NCBI GenBank assembly: GCA_900550745.1
Contig: URTO01000095.1
Location: 1 to 7,301, forward strand
DNA from: an uncultured Desulfovibrio sp.
Lineage (GTDB): Bacteria > Desulfobacterota > Desulfovibrionia > Desulfovibrionales > Desulfovibrionaceae
DNA length: 7,301 nucleotides
Reading direction: 5' to 3'
The stretch's first letter is position 1; each line of letters opens with the position of its first letter. The translations under genes were made by a program, and so were the position numbers. The notes under the pieces are model-generated. The model did no database searches. It saw only the letters and a list, made by a program, of their open reading frames with translations, and was not told the origin of the DNA. This document shows, piece after piece, positions 1 through 6,147 of this stretch.

Positions 1-1639
1 GGACCCTCGGGGAGGTCTTGAAGGGGATGTAGTGGGACCCGCTGAGCACCTTGTCGATGAAGTACTGGAGCATCTTCTCCGTGTACTGGAAGTCGGCGAT
101 GACTCCGTCCTTCATCGGGCGGATCACTTCGATGTTGTCGGGGTTGCGTCCGGGCATTTCCTTCGCGGCGCGGCCCACGGCGCGATGCCAGTTGTGGAGC
201 AGCTCGGCGCGGCGGGCCTCGTCCATAGCGGGCTCGAAGCGGCGATCCAGCTTCCAGAGGGTGGACACATCTTCCTCGCTGTCCCAGAAGCCGACGGCAA
301 GCCCGGCGAGATAGGCCGCGCCGAGGGCCGTGGTCTCGGTGATCACGGGGCGCTCGACAGGCACGCCGAGCACGTTGGCCTGACACTGCATGAGCATGTT
401 GTTGCGGCTGGCCCCGCCGTCCACCCGGAGCGTGGAAAGCGGCAGGCCCGAATCCTTTTTCATGCAGTCCATGATGTCCAGCGTCTGGAGCGCAATGGCT
501 TCGATGGCGGCACGGGCGATATGGCCCCGGTTCACCCCGCGCGTCAGCCCCACAAGAGTCCCACGGGCATACTGATCCCAGTAGGGTGCGCCCAGCCCGG
601 CAAAGGCGGGCACGAAAAACACCCCGCCGTTGTCCTCCACTGTAGAGGCAAGGGGTTCGATTTCGGCGGCGTCGCTGATGATCTGAAGGCCGTCGCGCAG
701 CCACTGCACCACCGCACCGGCGATGAACACGCTGCCCTCAAGGGCGTAGCGCAGGCCGGAACCGCAATCCCAGCCCACCGTGGCAAGCAGGTTGTTCTCG
801 CTGCGCCGGGCTTCGGCCCCGGTGTTCATGAGAAGGAAGCACCCGGTTCCATAGGTGTTCTTCGCCATGCCCGGAAGCATGCAGGCATTGCCGTAGGCCG
901 CGGCCTGCTGATCCCCGGCGTCGCCCGCCAGCGGCAGGCTGTGCCCAAGGAACTCAGGGTGCATGTGCCCCATGATCCCGGACGAGGGGACCACCTCAGG
1001 CAGCATGGAACGCGGCACGGAAAGCAGATCGAGCAGCTCGTCATCCCAGTCCCCGGTGTGGATATTGAACATCAGGGTACGGCTGGCATTGGAGGGATCG
1101 GTCGCATGAACCGCGCCCTTGGTGAAATTCCAGATGAGCCACGAATCCACGGTTCCGAACAGCAGATCGCCCGCCTCGGCCTGCTCCCGTGCGCCGGGCA
1201 CGTTTTCAAGAATCCAGCGGACTTTCGTGCCGGAAAAATAGGCGTCGAGCACGAGCCCCGTCTTTTCCGCGAACAGGCCGGCCTTCCCCTGTGCGCGCAG
1301 GCTGTCGCAGAAGCCGGCGGTACGCCGATCCTGCCAGACGATGGCGTTGCATACGGGCGCGCCGGTTCTGCGGTTCCAGACGATGGTGGTTTCGCGTTGG
1401 TTGGTGATGCCCACCGCCGCGACTTCAGAACCCGTAATGCCGGCCTGACGCAGGCATCTGGCGGCAACCGTAGACTGGCTGTCGAACAGTTCGTTGGGGT
1501 TGTGTTCCACCCAGCCGGGCTGGGGGTAATGCTGCGTGAACTCCTGCTGTGCCATCTGGATGATGTTGCCGGAGCGGTCGAACAGGATGGCGCGGGAACT
1601 GGTCGTACCCTGATCGAGGGCAAGAATATAACGGCTCAT
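1..1639 (-). CDS. glpK: Glycerol kinase, complete kinase part, reading in frame into an MreB-like segment; runs off the left edge
   Basis: Phosphorylates glycerol to G3P with ATP in the cytoplasm (FGGY carbohydrate kinase family). At least 546 codons are open from ATG 1639 to the window edge with no stop; the family is usually about 500 residues. Visible: phosphate-binding ALDQGTTSSRAILFD at residues 7-21; glycerol-contact equivalents R82, E83 (NQRETT), W102, Y134 and catalytic D243 (AGDQQAA); FGGY signature 1 at 134-146 (YFSGTKVRWILEN); signature 2 from G360; DGGASRN at 407-413. The kinase ends normally with DRRFEP and NWHRAV near residue 484. From about residue 487 the protein reads as MreB instead of stopping. 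The start is supported by AAGGAG five bases upstream. The Gly-rich GKGGTRIP loop that binds fructose-1,6-bisphosphate in E. coli GlpK is not present. Kinase identity is very secure; whether the 3' end is natural is not. Confidence 0.93.
   Translation of the reverse strand, partial: MSRYILALDQGTTSSRAILFDRSGNIIQMAQQEFTQHYPQPGWVEHNPNELFDSQSTVAARCLRQAGITGSEVAAVGITNQRETTIVWNRRTGAPVCNAIVWQDRRTAGFCDSLRAQGKAGLFAEKTGLVLDAYFSGTKVRWILENVPGAREQAEAGDLLFGTVDSWLIWNFTKGAVHATDPSNASRTLMFNIHTGDWDDELLDLLSVPRSMLPEVVPSSGIMGHMHPEFLGHSLPLAGDAGDQQAAAYGNACMLPGMAKNTYGTGCFLLMNTGAEARRSENNLLATVGWDCGSGLRYALEGSVFIAGAVVQWLRDGLQIISDAAEIEPLASTVEDNGGVFFVPAFAGLGAPYWDQYARGTLVGLTRGVNRGHIARAAIEAIALQTLDIMDCMKKDSGLPLSTLRVDGGASRNNMLMQCQANVLGVPVERPVITETTALGAAYLAGLAVGFWDSEEDVSTLWKLDRRFEPAMDEARRAELLHNWHRAVGRAAKEMPGRNPDNIEVIRPMKDGVIADFQYTEKMLQYFIDKVLSGSHYIPFKTSPRV
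2..181 (-). other. MreB-like segment fused in frame to the C-terminus of glycerol kinase
   Basis: Residues about 487-546 of the minus-strand reading frame match the rod-shape actin homologue MreB from roughly its residue 52 onward. The diagnostic run is IRPMKDGVIADF, then TEKMLQYFI and, at the edge, SPRV, in the same order and near the same spacing as MreB (AVG..AK.MLGRTPGNI, IRPMKDGVIADF, TEKML..FI, SPRV). The N-terminal 50 or so MreB residues, including the first phosphate loop (DLGTANT), are absent and replaced by glycerol kinase. The segment between TEKML and SPRV is about three residues longer than in E. coli MreB. The rest of MreB would lie left of the window. It could be a real fusion, a remnant of a deletion joining two genes, or an assembly join. 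Confidence 0.85.
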
Positions 1640-1644
1640 GGGGA

Positions 1645-1650
1645 CTCCTT
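1645..1650 (-). promoter_or_regulatory. Ribosome binding site of glpK
   Basis: AAGGAG on the minus strand, five bases before ATG 1639. It fixes the start that gives the normal N-terminus MSRYILALDQGTT. Confidence 0.8.
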
Positions 1651-1678
1651 GCACGTTCGATTTCAAAAGCTGATACAT

Positions 1679-1695
1679 GGAAGATACAATCTTCC
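1679..1695. repeat. Perfect 7-bp palindrome upstream of glpK
   Basis: GGAAGAT-ACA-ATCTTCC, lying 40-56 bases upstream of the glpK start codon. It may be an operator or a small hairpin in the glpK leader; nothing in the sequence identifies the protein that would bind it. Confidence 0.45.
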
Positions 1696-1815
1696 GGCGT
1701 CATGATAAAGGGATTTCCCAAGGGGCTGCGTTTTCCTGAAGCGGAAGAAGCCGCAAAGAGTGCCATTGCAACAGAGCACGTTTCCTTATGAAACAGCAAC
1801 GGGACGCTGGAAATC

Positions 1816-1844
1816 TCGACAACTTTTTGCTTTCAGGCTATTTT
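1816..1844 (+). promoter_or_regulatory. Candidate sigma-70 promoter for the ugpQBAEC genes
   Basis: TCGACA (5 of 6 to TTGACA) at 1816-1821, a 17-base spacer, then TATTTT (4 of 6 to TATAAT) at 1839-1844. Transcription would begin near 1851, giving a leader of about 80 bases before ATG 1931. This was chosen by eye; the -10 is only moderate. Confidence 0.4.
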
Positions 1845-1852
1845 GCCTTCAG
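1827..1852 (+). repeat. Direct repeat TTGCTTTCAG / TTGCCTTCAG over the ugpQ promoter
   Basis: Two 10-base copies at 1827-1836 and 1843-1852 with one mismatch and a 16-base start-to-start distance. They flank and overlap the proposed -10. A looser copy (CCTTTTCAGG) occurs at 1912-1921. They are possible binding sites of an unidentified regulator. Confidence 0.35.
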
Positions 1853-1930
1853 ATTTCCCTTTCCGGCAGAGGCCCTTTCCCTTTTCACGTTCAAACATTG
1901 TGATTGCAGAACCTTTTCAGGTCGTTTTCC

Positions 1931-2776
1931 ATGCAGAAATACATTGATTTTCATACCTGTCCCCCCGTCCCGCTGGTCGTCGCCCACCGCGGCGCGCGCG
2001 GGCATGCCCCGGAAAACACGCTTACGGCGGCCGCCCTCGGCTATGCCGTTCAGGCCGATCTCTGGGAGCTCGACGCCAACTATACCAAAGACGGCAAGCT
2101 GGTGGTGATGCACGACGACACGCTCACCCGCACCACCGACGTGGAAACCGCCTTCCCCGGCCGCCCCTCCTACCGCGTATGCGATTTCACGCTGGACGAA
2201 ATCAAGAGCCTTGACGCCGGATCATGGTATGCCGGGCGCGATCAGTTCGGCCGCATCGCCGCCGGGGAGATCGACGACGACACGCTGAAACACTTTGACG
2301 GCCTGACCGTCCCCACCCTTGAGGAAGCCCTTGCCTTCACCAAGGACAACGGCTGGTACGTCAACGTCGAGATCAAGAACCACGCGCACCTCATCGGTCA
2401 CGAAACCGTAACAAAGGACGTGTTAGACCTCATCCGCCGCCTTGATATGGCGGATCAAGTCATCATTTCCTCGTTCCAGCACCGCTATCTGGAAGAATGC
2501 CGGGCCCTGTGCCCCGAAATGGCCACCGGCGCGCTGGTCGAGCACGTGCGCCCCGACGATCCGGTGGCATTGTGCCGCCGGCTTCAGGTCAATGCCTACC
2601 ACCCGGACCAGCATATCCTCGCGCCCGGCGACCTTGCCGCGCTGCGCGATGCCGGATTCGCCGTCAACGTGTGGACAGTCAACGACATGGGCGAAGCCAA
2701 ACGCCTCGCTGCCGAAGGCGCGACCGGCATCATTACCGACTTTCCGGCGGCCTGCCGCAAGGCGCTCGGAGAATGA
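1931..2776 (+). CDS. ugpQ: Glycerophosphodiester phosphodiesterase, cytoplasmic (UgpQ type)
   Basis: Hydrolyses glycerophosphodiesters (deacylated phospholipids) to G3P and an alcohol; a TIM-barrel GDPD family enzyme needing a divalent metal. The 281-residue protein shows AHRG at 18-21 (catalytic H19, R20), PENT at 27-30, metal ligands E46 and D48 in WELDA, catalytic H61 in VMHDD, a further barrel acid in NVEIKN, and the C-terminal VWTVND and TDFP strands. No signal peptide is seen, so it should act on substrate already imported. It is about 35 residues longer than E. coli UgpQ (247), mainly from extra sequence between residues about 70 and 125. ATG 1931 is preferred; an in-frame TTG at 1904 would add nine residues but has no ribosome site. 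The Shine-Dalgarno is weak (AGG 1919-1921). It is first in the gene set, whereas in E. coli ugpQ is last (ugpBAECQ). The importer next door supports the Ugp assignment. Confidence 0.92.
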   Translation: MQKYIDFHTCPPVPLVVAHRGARGHAPENTLTAAALGYAVQADLWELDANYTKDGKLVVMHDDTLTRTTDVETAFPGRPSYRVCDFTLDEIKSLDAGSWYAGRDQFGRIAAGEIDDDTLKHFDGLTVPTLEEALAFTKDNGWYVNVEIKNHAHLIGHETVTKDVLDLIRRLDMADQVIISSFQHRYLEECRALCPEMATGALVEHVRPDDPVALCRRLQVNAYHPDQHILAPGDLAALRDAGFAVNVWTVNDMGEAKRLAAEGATGIITDFPAACRKALGE

Positions 2777-2787
2777 CGCACTGAATG

Positions 2788-2828
2788 AGGGAGGAGAGAC
2801 TTTCTGGAGAAGGTTTTTCCTCCCTTTT
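2788..2828 (+). terminator. Long hairpin just after ugpQ, terminator or attenuator
   Basis: 2788-2804 can pair with 2809-2825 without a break (17 pairs, three of them G-U) around a TGGA loop, followed by TTT. It begins 11 bases after the ugpQ stop. It resembles an intrinsic terminator with a short T run, so partial read-through into ugpB is likely. The hairpin at 7270 has the same loop. Confidence 0.55.
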
Positions 2829-2832
2829 CAAA

Positions 2833-2926
2833 CTCCCCATACAGGGGAGCCCTGCTTGCCGGGCCCGTCCCGGCGGATGTTCCGGGGACTGGCCCCGGAG
2901 GGATACAACCGGACGGCTTCCGTCCG
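2833..2926 (+). promoter_or_regulatory. Array of four GC-rich hairpins in the ugpB leader
   Basis: After the first hairpin, four more perfect short stems follow in tandem: CTCCCC/GGGGAG (2833-2849), CCGGG/CCCGG (2859-2873), TCCGGGG/CCCCGGA (2881-2899) and CGGACGG/CCGTCCG (2910-2926). The last ends seven bases before the ugpB ribosome site. Arms of the second and third stems of this group are complementary to each other, so alternative folds are possible. It does not match a riboswitch class I recognise. Plausible roles are mRNA 5'-end protection or translation control of ugpB. Confidence 0.5.
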
Positions 2927-2933
2927 CCAATGT

Positions 2934-2938
2934 AGGAG
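2934..2938 (+). promoter_or_regulatory. Ribosome binding site of ugpB
   Basis: AGGAG, five bases before ATG 2944. It decides the start against an in-frame upstream ATG at 2785 that lies inside the hairpin leader and would bury the signal peptide. Confidence 0.85.
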
Positions 2939-2943
2939 AGCCT

Positions 2944-4263
2944 ATGCGTTCCTTCCGTCTGATGGCCCTGCTGGCCATGTGTCTGATGTTGTTGGCCGCG
3001 CCTGCCCAAGCCAAGACCACCATTACCTTCTGGCACGGCATGGGTGGCGAACTCGGTGAAATCACCGACGAGATGATCAAGGAATTCAACGCGTCTCAGG
3101 ACAAATACGAAGTCAAGGGCGTCTATAAGGGCAACTATGACGAAGCCATGACCGCCGCCATCGCCGCCTTCCGCGCCAAACAGCACCCCAACCTGATCCA
3201 GATTTTTGAAGTGGGCACCGCCAGCATGATGGCCGCCAAGGGCGCCGTCCGCCCCGTGTATGAAATCATGGAAGCCGCCGGAACCCCGGTGGACACCTCC
3301 AAGCTCCTCGGCTCCGTAGCCAGCTACTACTCCTCCACGGACGGCAAGCTCATCGCCATGCCCTTCAACGCCTCCACCACCGTCCTCTACTACAACAAGG
3401 ACGCCGTGAAAAAGGCCGGCGGCGACCCGGAACATTTCCCCACGACGTGGCCTGAAGTGGCCGAACTGGCCAAGAAGATCAAGGAATCCGGCGCGTGCAA
3501 GTATGGCTTCACCTCCGGCTGGCAGTCTTGGGTGCAGCTTGAGAGCTTCTCCGCGTGGCACAACGTCCCCTTCGCCACCAACAACAACGGCTATGACGGC
3601 CTTGATACGAAGCTCCTGTTCAACAGCCCCCTGCACGTCAAGCACATCGATTTCCTGTCCAAGCTCCAGAAGGACGGCGTGATGGTCTACGTGGGCCGCA
3701 AGTCCGAAGCCATCAACGCGTTCACCTCCGGCGAAGCCGGCATCCTCATGAACTCCTCCGGCTCCTACGCCGCCGTGAAGGCCGGCGCCAAGTTCCAGTG
3801 GGGCGTGGCGCTGCTCCCCTACTGGCCCGACGTGAAGGGCGCCCCCCAGAACACCGTGATCGGCGGCGCGGCCATCTGGGCCATGGCCGGACACTCCAAG
3901 GACGCCGAAAAGGGCTCTGCCGCGTTCCTGAACTACCTCCTCAAGCCTGAAGTGCAGGCCCGTTTCCACCAGCTCACCGGCTACGTGCCCGTCACCCTCG
4001 AAGGCTACGAGGTGACCAAGCAGCAGGGCTTCTACGACAAGAACCCCGGCACCGACATCGCCGTGAAGGCCCTTTCCGACAAGAAGCCCACCATCAACTC
4101 GCTGGGCCTGCGCCTCGGCAACTTCGTCCAGATCCGCAACATCATCGACGAAGAGCTCGAAGGCGTCTGGGCCGGAAAGAAGACCGCCAAGCAGGCGCTC
4201 GACGCCGCTGTGGAGCGCGGCAACGCCGAACTGGCGCGTTTTGCCAAGGCCAACAGGAAGTAG
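2944..4263 (+). CDS. ugpB: Periplasmic sn-glycerol-3-phosphate / glycerophosphodiester binding protein of the Ugp ABC importer
   Basis: Captures G3P or glycerophosphodiesters in the periplasm and delivers them to UgpAE. It has 439 residues, close to E. coli UgpB (438). A typical Sec signal peptide covers residues 1-23: MRSF..., a Leu/Met-rich core, then APAQA before KTTITFWHG. The mature protein is a family 1 extracellular solute-binding protein. Ugp-specific landmarks include YKGNYDEAM, FEVGTASMMA, FNASTTVLYYNKDA, the tryptophan pair SGWQSW (W193 and W196 of the precursor, matching the ligand-stacking pair of E. coli UgpB), YVGRKSEA, APQNTVIGGA, GFYDKNPGTD and GLRLGNFVQIRNI near the C-terminus. 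These residues separate it from sugar-binding relatives such as MalE. It is bracketed by hairpin-rich gaps of 167 and 108 bases, unlike the tightly packed genes that follow, which suggests separate control of its level. Confidence 0.95.
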   Translation: MRSFRLMALLAMCLMLLAAPAQAKTTITFWHGMGGELGEITDEMIKEFNASQDKYEVKGVYKGNYDEAMTAAIAAFRAKQHPNLIQIFEVGTASMMAAKGAVRPVYEIMEAAGTPVDTSKLLGSVASYYSSTDGKLIAMPFNASTTVLYYNKDAVKKAGGDPEHFPTTWPEVAELAKKIKESGACKYGFTSGWQSWVQLESFSAWHNVPFATNNNGYDGLDTKLLFNSPLHVKHIDFLSKLQKDGVMVYVGRKSEAINAFTSGEAGILMNSSGSYAAVKAGAKFQWGVALLPYWPDVKGAPQNTVIGGAAIWAMAGHSKDAEKGSAAFLNYLLKPEVQARFHQLTGYVPVTLEGYEVTKQQGFYDKNPGTDIAVKALSDKKPTINSLGLRLGNFVQIRNIIDEELEGVWAGKKTAKQALDAAVERGNAELARFAKANRK

Positions 4264-4278
4264 GCTGATCCGCAGCAC

Positions 4279-4316
4279 AACGGGAGGGGCCCTGCCGGGC
4301 CTCCCCCGTTCTTTTT
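4279..4316 (+). terminator. Intrinsic terminator-like hairpin after ugpB
   Basis: 4279-4292 pairs with 4297-4310 (14 positions, one A-C mismatch, one G-U) around a TGCC loop, directly followed by CTTTTT. It starts 16 bases after the ugpB stop. In this position it would be expected to end part of the transcripts, giving more ugpB than permease mRNA, or to protect the 3' end of ugpB mRNA. Confidence 0.7.
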
Positions 4317-4351
4317 GGGGCGTCCGGCCTTTCCGCCGCACGGGACGCCCC
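4317..4351 (+). promoter_or_regulatory. Second hairpin in the ugpB-ugpA gap
   Basis: GGGGCGTCC (4317-4325) pairs perfectly with GGACGCCCC (4343-4351); the 17-base loop holds a further small GGC/GCC pairing. It ends nine bases before the ugpA ribosome site, so it could affect RNA stability or ugpA translation. Confidence 0.5.
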
Positions 4352-4360
4352 CAACCGCAC

Positions 4361-4366
4361 AAGGAG
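4361..4366 (+). promoter_or_regulatory. Ribosome binding site of ugpA
   Basis: AAGGAG five bases before ATG 4372. It favours this start over an in-frame TTG at 4315 that lies within the hairpin region. Confidence 0.85.
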
Positions 4367-4371
4367 CCGCT

Positions 4372-5265
4372 ATGCAGGATGGACGTTACGCGTTCAGGGG
4401 CAAGAAACACCTGCTTCTTCCCCTCCTCTTCCTGCTGCCCCAGCTCGCCATCACGGTGGTGTTTTTCTTCTATCCCGCCGGTGAAGCGCTCATGGGGTCG
4501 TTCTACATGGAAGACTCTTTCGGTCTTTCCAAAGAATTCGTAGGATTGGACAACTTCACCACGCTGTTTTCCGATCCGAGCTATCTGGAAACGCTGCGCT
4601 TGACGCTCGTGTTCAGCCTCGCCACCATCGTCCTCACGATGGGGACAGCCCTCTTGTTCGCGGTCCTCGCCGATCAGGTGAACTGGGGCGGTACGCTGTA
4701 CAAATCCATGCTCATCATCCCCTACGCCGTCGCGCCGCCGCTCGCGGGCGTGCTCTGGCTGTTCCTGTTCAACCCTTCCGGGGGCGTGCTCACCGAGCTG
4801 CTCCACCACTTCGGGTATACGTGGAACCACAAGATCAACGGCAATCAGGCCCTGTTCCTGCTGATCGTTTCGGCCTCATGGAAGCAGATCTCGTATAACT
4901 TCCTGTTCTTCCTCGCCGGGCTGCACGCCATCCCCCGCTCGCTCATCGAAGCCGCGGCCATCGACGGCGCATCCCCGTGGCGGCGGTTCCGCACGATCAT
5001 CTTCCCGCTTCTGTCGCCCACGAGCTTCTTCCTGCTTGTGGTGAACACGATCTATACGCTGTTTGAAACCTTCGGCATCGTCCATGCCGTCACGCAGGGC
5101 GGCCCCTCAAAGGCCACGGAAACCCTCATCTACAAGGTTTTCAACGACGGCTTCATCGGGCTCGACTTCGGCGGCTCCTCGGCCCAGTCCGTGGTGCTGA
5201 TGCTCATCGTCATGGTCCTGACCTTCCTCCAGTTCCGTTACGTGGAACGCAAGGTGACCTACTAG
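4372..5265 (+). CDS. ugpA: Ugp ABC importer, inner-membrane permease subunit UgpA
   Basis: One half of the channel for G3P and glycerophosphodiesters; pairs with UgpE in the inner membrane. It has 297 residues (E. coli UgpA 295) and about six membrane segments: near 14-38 (LLLPLLFLLPQLAITVVFFF), 72-100, 108-133, 160-185, 216-240 and 268-290. The cytoplasmic EAA loop that docks on UgpC starts at E193 (EAAAIDGASPWRRF, then FPLLSP). Runs such as YPAGEALMGSF, FVGLDNFTTLF, PYAVAPPLAGVLW, WKQISYNFLFF, LIYKVFNDGF and QFRYVERKV closely resemble E. coli UgpA rather than maltose permeases. It is separated from ugpB by two hairpins and from ugpE by only 15 bases. Confidence 0.95.
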   Translation: MQDGRYAFRGKKHLLLPLLFLLPQLAITVVFFFYPAGEALMGSFYMEDSFGLSKEFVGLDNFTTLFSDPSYLETLRLTLVFSLATIVLTMGTALLFAVLADQVNWGGTLYKSMLIIPYAVAPPLAGVLWLFLFNPSGGVLTELLHHFGYTWNHKINGNQALFLLIVSASWKQISYNFLFFLAGLHAIPRSLIEAAAIDGASPWRRFRTIIFPLLSPTSFFLLVVNTIYTLFETFGIVHAVTQGGPSKATETLIYKVFNDGFIGLDFGGSSAQSVVLMLIVMVLTFLQFRYVERKVTY

Positions 5266-5280
5266 GCCAAGGAACGCAGT

Positions 5281-6126
5281 ATGGTAGAAAAGAAAGGATT
5301 GGGAAAAGCCGTCGGCCACGCCGTGCTCTGGTTCGGCATCGCCATCGTGCTCTTTCCCCTTTACATAGCGCTGGTCGCCACGACCCACACGTTCGACGTG
5401 CTCATCGGCTCCACGCCGCTGTGGTTCGGCGGCGAGTTCCTCAAGAACTTCACCACCGTCCTCACGCAGGGCCTCAAGGCGGCGGGCGGCATCCCCGTAT
5501 GGGTGATGATGGCGAACAGCCTCGTCATGGCCCTCGGCATCGCCATCGGGAAAATCGCCATCTCCATCACGGCGGCCTACGCCATCGTCTATTTCCGTTT
5601 CCCCGGCCGCGAGCTGTGCTTCGTGCTCATCTTCATCACCCTGATGATGCCGGTTGAAGTCCGCATCGTGCCCACGTTCCAGGTGGCGGCGAACCTCAAC
5701 TTCATCGACAGCTACCTCGGCCTTGTCCTGCCGCTCATCGCCTCGGCGACGGCGACCTTCCTGTACCGCCAGATGTTCATGACCATCCCGGCGGAACTGC
5801 TTGAGGCCGCGCGCATCGACGGGGCCGGGCCGTGGCGTTTCTTCGTGGACGTGGTGCTGCCCCTTTCGCGCACCAACACCGCCGCGCTGTTCGTGGTGCT
5901 GTTCATCTACGGCTGGAACCAGTACCTCTGGCCCCTGCTCGTCACCAATCAGGAAGGCATGTACACCATCGTCATGGGCATCCAGCGCATGGTGAACATC
6001 CCCGACGCCGTGCCGGAGTGGAACCTCATCATGGCCGTCGCGCTTCTGGGCATGCTGCCCCCCCTGCTGGTGGTGCTCGGCATGCAGAAGCTTTTCGTCC
6101 GTGGCCTCGTGGAAACCGAAAAATAA
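5281..6126 (+). CDS. ugpE: Ugp ABC importer, inner-membrane permease subunit UgpE
   Basis: Second channel subunit, partner of UgpA. It has 281 residues, the same as E. coli UgpE. Six hydrophobic segments can be traced: near 12-32, 75-105 (MANSLVMALGIAIGKIAISI), 112-132, 140-162, 190-215 and 240-272. The EAA loop begins at E175 (EAARIDGAGPWRFF, then LPLSRTNTAAL), followed by GWNQYLWPLL, a typical MalG/UgpE-type run. The start at 5281 is supported by AAGGAA at 5269-5274, six bases upstream. It follows ugpA by 15 bases and precedes ugpC by 21, so the three are clearly co-transcribed. No anomalies were seen. Confidence 0.95.
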   Translation: MVEKKGLGKAVGHAVLWFGIAIVLFPLYIALVATTHTFDVLIGSTPLWFGGEFLKNFTTVLTQGLKAAGGIPVWVMMANSLVMALGIAIGKIAISITAAYAIVYFRFPGRELCFVLIFITLMMPVEVRIVPTFQVAANLNFIDSYLGLVLPLIASATATFLYRQMFMTIPAELLEAARIDGAGPWRFFVDVVLPLSRTNTAALFVVLFIYGWNQYLWPLLVTNQEGMYTIVMGIQRMVNIPDAVPEWNLIMAVALLGMLPPLLVVLGMQKLFVRGLVETEK

Positions 6127-6147
6127 GCCCGCCAAAAGGATACCAGC

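Larger units (their letters stand above)
1640..1930. promoter_or_regulatory. Divergent glpK / ugpQ control region
   Basis: These 291 bases separate the two divergent genes and are visibly more AT-rich than the flanking coding DNA. No convincing gene is seen in it. It holds a candidate plus-strand promoter (1816-1844), a 9-of-10 direct repeat overlapping it (1827-1836 and 1843-1852), a 7-bp palindrome (1679-1695), a 5-bp inverted repeat GTTTC-N5-GAAAC (1780-1794) and three CACGTT(T)C words (1652, 1777, 1886). No good sigma-70 promoter could be picked out for glpK. The regulator is unknown. In E. coli, GlpR, CRP and PhoB control the matching genes, but no full match to their operators was seen. 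Confidence 0.6.

Noticed and set aside
32..1705. 557-codon open frame on the plus strand opposite glpK
   Set aside because: It is in antisense codon register with a clear glycerol kinase; its protein is Gly/His/Ala-rich with no family motifs, as expected for a shadow frame in GC-rich DNA.
1753..1765. Sigma-54-like TGGCAC...TTGC on the minus strand upstream of glpK
   Set aside because: Only three bases lie between TGGCAC and TTGC, giving 8 instead of the required 10 bases between GG and GC.
1828..1852. Pho box for PhoB control of ugp
   Set aside because: The repeats here read TTCAG with a 16-base period, not CTGTCAT units with an 11-base period.
1904..1930. TTG start for ugpQ nine codons upstream
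   Set aside because: There is no ribosome site before it, and the family N-terminus begins shortly before the AHRG motif, which fits ATG 1931.
2785..2943. Upstream ATG (2785) for ugpB adding 53 residues
   Set aside because: The extension is encoded by the hairpin array, lacks a good ribosome site and would bury a clear signal peptide beginning at ATG 2944, which has AGGAG at the right distance.
2596..4830. 744-codon open frame on the minus strand
   Set aside because: It crosses the ends of ugpQ and ugpA, all of ugpB and both hairpin gaps, and is low-complexity Gly/His/Glu/Val sequence; a shadow of the ugp genes.
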